NCBI GenBank assembly: GCA_902464375.1
Contig: CABQIM010000062.1
Location: 1-10,854 of the forward strand
Direction: 5' to 3'
Source of the DNA: an uncultured bacterium
GTDB lineage: Bacteria > Cyanobacteriota > Vampirovibrionia > Gastranaerophilales > Gastranaerophilaceae
Length of the DNA: 10,854 nt
Positions 8,883 to 10,854 of this stretch are shown here, piece after piece. Under the pieces are notes generated by a model, which was not told where the DNA came from, searched no databases, and saw only the letters and a list, made by a program, of their open reading frames with translations. The number at the start of each line of letters is the position of its first letter. The stretch's first letter is position 1. Position numbers and translations under genes: made by a program.

Positions 8883-8911
8883 ATGATACCAGTAAAATTA
8901 CGAGTTGTAAA
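8883..8911 (-). promoter_or_regulatory. Extended -10 promoter for the AsmA-like gene
   Basis: On the minus strand TTTACA (8911-8906, five of six -35 positions) is followed after exactly 17 bases by TATCAT (8888-8883, five of six -10 positions). A TGG immediately before the -10 gives the TGn extension. The expected start, near 8876, leaves about seven bases before the ATG at 8869, fitting the missing ribosome-binding site. Read from consensus only. Confidence 0.6.
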
Positions 8912-8914
8912 TAA

Positions 8915-8943
8915 TTGGCGGTTTAAAAAAATTATGATATAAT
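8915..8943 (+). promoter_or_regulatory. Extended -10 promoter giving a leaderless transcript
   Basis: TTGGCG (8915-8920, four of six -35 positions), a 17-base spacer, then TGATATAAT (8935-8943), a perfect extended -10. The expected transcription start, about 6-7 bases further on, falls at or within two bases of the GTG start codon at 8950. It lies back to back with the divergent minus-strand promoter; the two -35 boxes are separated by three bases (8912-8914). Confidence 0.65.
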
Positions 8944-8949
8944 CTTAAC

Positions 8950-10074
8950 GTGAGAGATTTATTTAAGATATTAGTAGTTGGGATAATTATGTTTGCAGCT
9001 CCGTGCGTTTTTGCGGAACAGTATAAAGTGCTTGTTATTCCTGATAACATTGTAACTGAAAATGAGGCGGTTGATTCTTATATCTATAATGCAACTTCGG
9101 AGTTTTTTGCAAACGAAGTTATTAATATACTTAACCAAACAGATTACATAAAATCACCAACTGTAAGTGAAGAAAGAAAACTGCTTAAAAGTAACGCTTC
9201 TACTATGATTCCTGCAAAAAATCTCACTACAAGATTTAGAACATCCTACAATATTGATTTTGTACAACTTAAAAAAATTACCACAAAATCACAAGCACGC
9301 TATGCACTTTTAATAACTTCTGCAATTGATTCTGAAAACTATATTTTAAGAAGAACTTTTTGGGATTTTGTAAACATTCCAGGAGCAACGGTCGTTGATC
9401 CTGCGTACAAAATCAACACTTATGCAGCTTTAGTAGACACACAAAACAATACCGTTTTATGGTCAAATACTTTTTACAAAACAATCAGCGTAGTTGAAAA
9501 CAGAATCATAACAAGAGGTCCTTCTCCTCAAACTGAACAACTTTCAAAAATAAGAGATTATTCCAGAATGCTTTGTCCGGAAATCGCACAAAATGTTCAG
9601 TTAAAAGTATTGCCACCTCAAACATACAACAAAGAATCCAATCAGATTTATTATGATATGGGTAACTTTGATAACGTATTTACTAAAAAATACAGAAGAT
9701 GGCATAAAGAAGGCAAAAAAGATTATGCTGTTGCAAAATCAAGAGTAGATGCTCAAATCGCAAACACAAAAGAAAAAATTAACGATACAAAAGAGAAAAC
9801 AAAATCCAGATACCAACAATTCAAAGAAAATAGAGCACAACGTGCACAAGAAAAAGCTCTTCAAAAACAATTGGAAGTAAAGGCAGAACCTGTAATGGAA
9901 AACAATTCTGCTACAAAACCTGCTGTTCAAGAGAACAACATACAAAATATAAACTACAAAAAGAATTTAGACGACCAAAGTCTATATACTCCAATTAATA
10001 TCCAAAGAACCAGAAAAAATAATCTCTACGGCAACTTTGACAACACTCGCCCTCCACTTAGAGATTACAACTAA
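8950..10074 (+). CDS. Exported protein of unknown function with a basic helical C-terminal region
   Basis: 374 residues, not recognised as a named family. A clear signal peptide runs from residue 1 to about 22: charged RDLFK, a hydrophobic core, then CVFA before EQYK, a normal signal peptidase I site. No lipobox is seen. The GTG start is preferred over the ATG at 8989 because only GTG supplies the charged n-region and full core. Residues 23-220 look like a mixed alpha/beta domain: KVLVIPDN (26-33), RYALLITSAID (117-127) and YAALVDTQNNTVLWS (158-172). The last follows the 'variable/identity of a Dt.t..vlW' pattern seen in CsgG/TolB-N/LpoB-type periplasmic proteins, but this is a resemblance only. 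Residues 245-310 are Lys/Glu/Gln-rich and probably helical; residues 311-374 are Asn/Pro-rich and likely disordered. It diverges from the AsmA-like gene, so a shared envelope role is plausible but unproven. Confidence 0.85.
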   Translation: MRDLFKILVVGIIMFAAPCVFAEQYKVLVIPDNIVTENEAVDSYIYNATSEFFANEVINILNQTDYIKSPTVSEERKLLKSNASTMIPAKNLTTRFRTSYNIDFVQLKKITTKSQARYALLITSAIDSENYILRRTFWDFVNIPGATVVDPAYKINTYAALVDTQNNTVLWSNTFYKTISVVENRIITRGPSPQTEQLSKIRDYSRMLCPEIAQNVQLKVLPPQTYNKESNQIYYDMGNFDNVFTKKYRRWHKEGKKDYAVAKSRVDAQIANTKEKINDTKEKTKSRYQQFKENRAQRAQEKALQKQLEVKAEPVMENNSATKPAVQENNIQNINYKKNLDDQSLYTPINIQRTRKNNLYGNFDNTRPPLRDYN

Positions 10075-10160
10075 TTAATAGTGTCCCTTACGGGCTAATA
10101 CCCTTTGCACTTTACTTTCAAACTTGTAATTATACTTACCAGCTTGTAAGTGTGATGTAA

Positions 10161-10254
10161 TACCTTCCCTAAAAAGGGAAGGAGTGCAACCGCCCTTATT
10201 AGGGAGGTCGCAGTCGTGTGAACGTTAGTGAACTACGAATGCGGTGAGGGGGTA
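10161..10254. repeat. Interspersed repeat copy 2, related to 3126-3201
   Basis: Bounded by TACC (10161) and GGTA (ending 10254). It holds a perfect hairpin, CCTTCCCT-AAAA-AGGGAAGG (10163-10182), a second weaker one, CCCT-TATT-AGGG (10193-10204), then GTTAGTGAACTACG (10224-10237) and GGTGAGGGGGTA. The last two motifs match, in the same order and orientation, those of the copy near 3126-3201. The first hairpin is about 90 bases after the exported-protein stop and could protect its mRNA end, but no T tract follows, so it is not a standard terminator. The rest of the gap, 10075-10160, holds only ACTTAC/GTAAGT arms (about 10134-10151) and no gene. Confidence 0.6.
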
Positions 10255-10362
10255 TCTATTTTCCAATCATTACGTTTTTATCAGCTTAGTAAAGTAGCCC
10301 AACAAGATACCTTTTTAATTCCATCATATTTCTTAACACATATAGCAAACCTTAAATTTATA

Positions 10363-10371
10363 TGTTTTAAT
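10363..10371 (+). promoter_or_regulatory. Possible extended -10 promoter for the 149-residue gene
   Basis: TGT followed by TTTAAT (10366-10371, five of six -10 positions) forms an extended -10. A -35 match 17 bases upstream is poor; TTAACA at 10333-10338 is a good -35 but too far away. The predicted start, near 10378, would leave a leader of about 24 bases that includes the Shine-Dalgarno. Confidence 0.35.
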
Positions 10372-10390
10372 ACAAGCAGGGAAATAAAAA

Positions 10391-10395
10391 AGGAG
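10391..10395 (+). promoter_or_regulatory. Strong Shine-Dalgarno deciding the start at 10402
   Basis: AGGAG sits six bases before the ATG and is preceded by an A run. It fixes the gene start at 10402 and argues against the in-frame extension to 10228, which starts inside the repeat element. It contrasts with the SD-less starts of the two divergent envelope genes. Confidence 0.85.
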
Positions 10396-10401
10396 TTTAA
10401 T

Positions 10402-10851
10402 ATGTTAGTATCACCAATCTCACAAACAAACAACAACACTAGTTTTCAGAGTCTAAACAAAATCAAATACGCAGGATTGTTTAGCCCTCAAAAGGTTTCA
10501 GAACACGCAGAAGCAGTTAAAGCTTTCAAAAATTCTGAAGCATTCAAAAAGTTTTTTGACAAATTCGACGGCAGTGCAACATTTTCAGACACAAGCTTGT
10601 TTAATGACTGGCACAAACTTAATTTGTCATTGACATACAAGAAAGCCGGTGAAAAAGAAAGTGGAATAAAAAAAGTTTTCGGAGCAATAAAAAACATCTT
10701 TTCTCCAAATAAAAATGAGATTAATATAACAGAATACAGCGACAAAATGTATTCTACACCGGACGAAAGTTTTGTAGACACAATTAAAAATACAAAATAC
10801 GAAGATTTGATAAAACAAGTTTTAAAATATCATCATTTCCGTGGGCGATAA
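10402..10851 (+). CDS. Small lysine-rich protein of unknown function with an SFQS N-terminus
   Basis: 149 residues, complete, with a stop codon three bases from the window end. No family recognised, and no signal peptide or membrane segment is visible. The N-terminus MLVSPISQTNNNTSFQSLNK is polar and probably flexible, followed by KYAGLFSP. I recall many Gastranaerophilales proteins opening with a short Asn/Ser-rich segment ending in a TFQ/SFQ/FxG motif, so this may be a lineage-typical leader; that is memory, not a search. Residues 31-55 (HAEAVKAFKNSEAFKKFFDK) and 122-144 look helical and amphipathic. The middle (80-105) is Lys/Gly-rich, with KKVFGAIKNIFSP as another possible amphipathic helix. 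The basic, small, apparently soluble character would suit binding to nucleic acid, membrane surface or protein, but nothing decides. Its own SD and probable promoter suggest an independent gene. Confidence 0.75.
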   Translation: MLVSPISQTNNNTSFQSLNKIKYAGLFSPQKVSEHAEAVKAFKNSEAFKKFFDKFDGSATFSDTSLFNDWHKLNLSLTYKKAGEKESGIKKVFGAIKNIFSPNKNEINITEYSDKMYSTPDESFVDTIKNTKYEDLIKQVLKYHHFRGR

Positions 10852-10854
10852 ACC

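Noticed and set aside
8989..8991. ATG as alternative start of the exported protein
   Set aside because: It would remove the charged n-region and most of the hydrophobic core of an otherwise well-formed signal peptide; the promoter position also fits GTG at 8950.
10075..10160. CRISPR, tRNA or small RNA in the gap
   Set aside because: No regularly spaced repeats, cloverleaf arms or CCA-type end could be traced; only a six-base inverted repeat is present.
10163..10182. Intrinsic terminator for the exported-protein gene
   Set aside because: The hairpin is perfect, but no T tract follows on either strand and it sits within a repeat element.
10228..10401. In-frame GTG extension of the 149-residue gene
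   Set aside because: It begins inside the repeat element, has no ribosome site, and a strong AGGAG marks the ATG at 10402.
10488..10781. Minus-strand open frame opposite the 149-residue gene
   Set aside because: It is antisense to a gene with a good ribosome site and has low-complexity composition typical of a shadow frame.

Overview
The window is AT-rich throughout and reads as chromosomal DNA from a Gram-negative (diderm), host-associated anaerobe. My best guess is a gut Gastranaerophilales (Melainabacteria/Vampirovibrionia, the non-photosynthetic sister lineage of Cyanobacteria). Three things point there. A cyanobacterial-style alpha-only glycyl-tRNA synthetase gene has no glyS next to it. 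A very large AsmA/TamB-like protein implies an outer membrane. A small protein has the short 'Asn-rich, SFQS' N-terminus I associate with that order. This placement rests on recall and inspection, not on a search.

Layout. Positions 4-4151 form a minus-strand block read right to left: glyQ (4151-3276), a 172-base gap filled by repeat-derived hairpins, then two tandem paralogous amino acid permeases of the APC superfamily (CAT/YfnA-like; 3103-1502 and 1527-4), whose reading frames overlap by 26 bases. The gap from 4152 to 4531 holds the likely glyQ promoter and a palindromic interspersed repeat bounded by perfect 11-base inverted ends. Positions 8869-4532 (minus) encode a 1445-residue single-pass AsmA-like protein. 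A very compact divergent promoter region (about 8883-8943) separates it from a plus-strand exported protein of unknown function (8950-10074) that appears to be leaderless with a GTG start. The gap from 10075 to 10401 holds a second, divergent copy of the repeat family found at 3126-3201. The window closes with a complete 149-residue lysine-rich protein (10402-10851) preceded by a strong Shine-Dalgarno sequence.

How the genes may work together. GlyQ and the permeases form an amino-acid supply and translation block, but the repeat between them makes co-transcription uncertain. The AsmA-like protein and the divergent exported protein share one promoter region and both act at the cell envelope, so they may be a co-regulated envelope module. 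The function of the exported partner is not recognised. No mobile-element genes, CRISPR arrays, tRNA or rRNA genes were seen.
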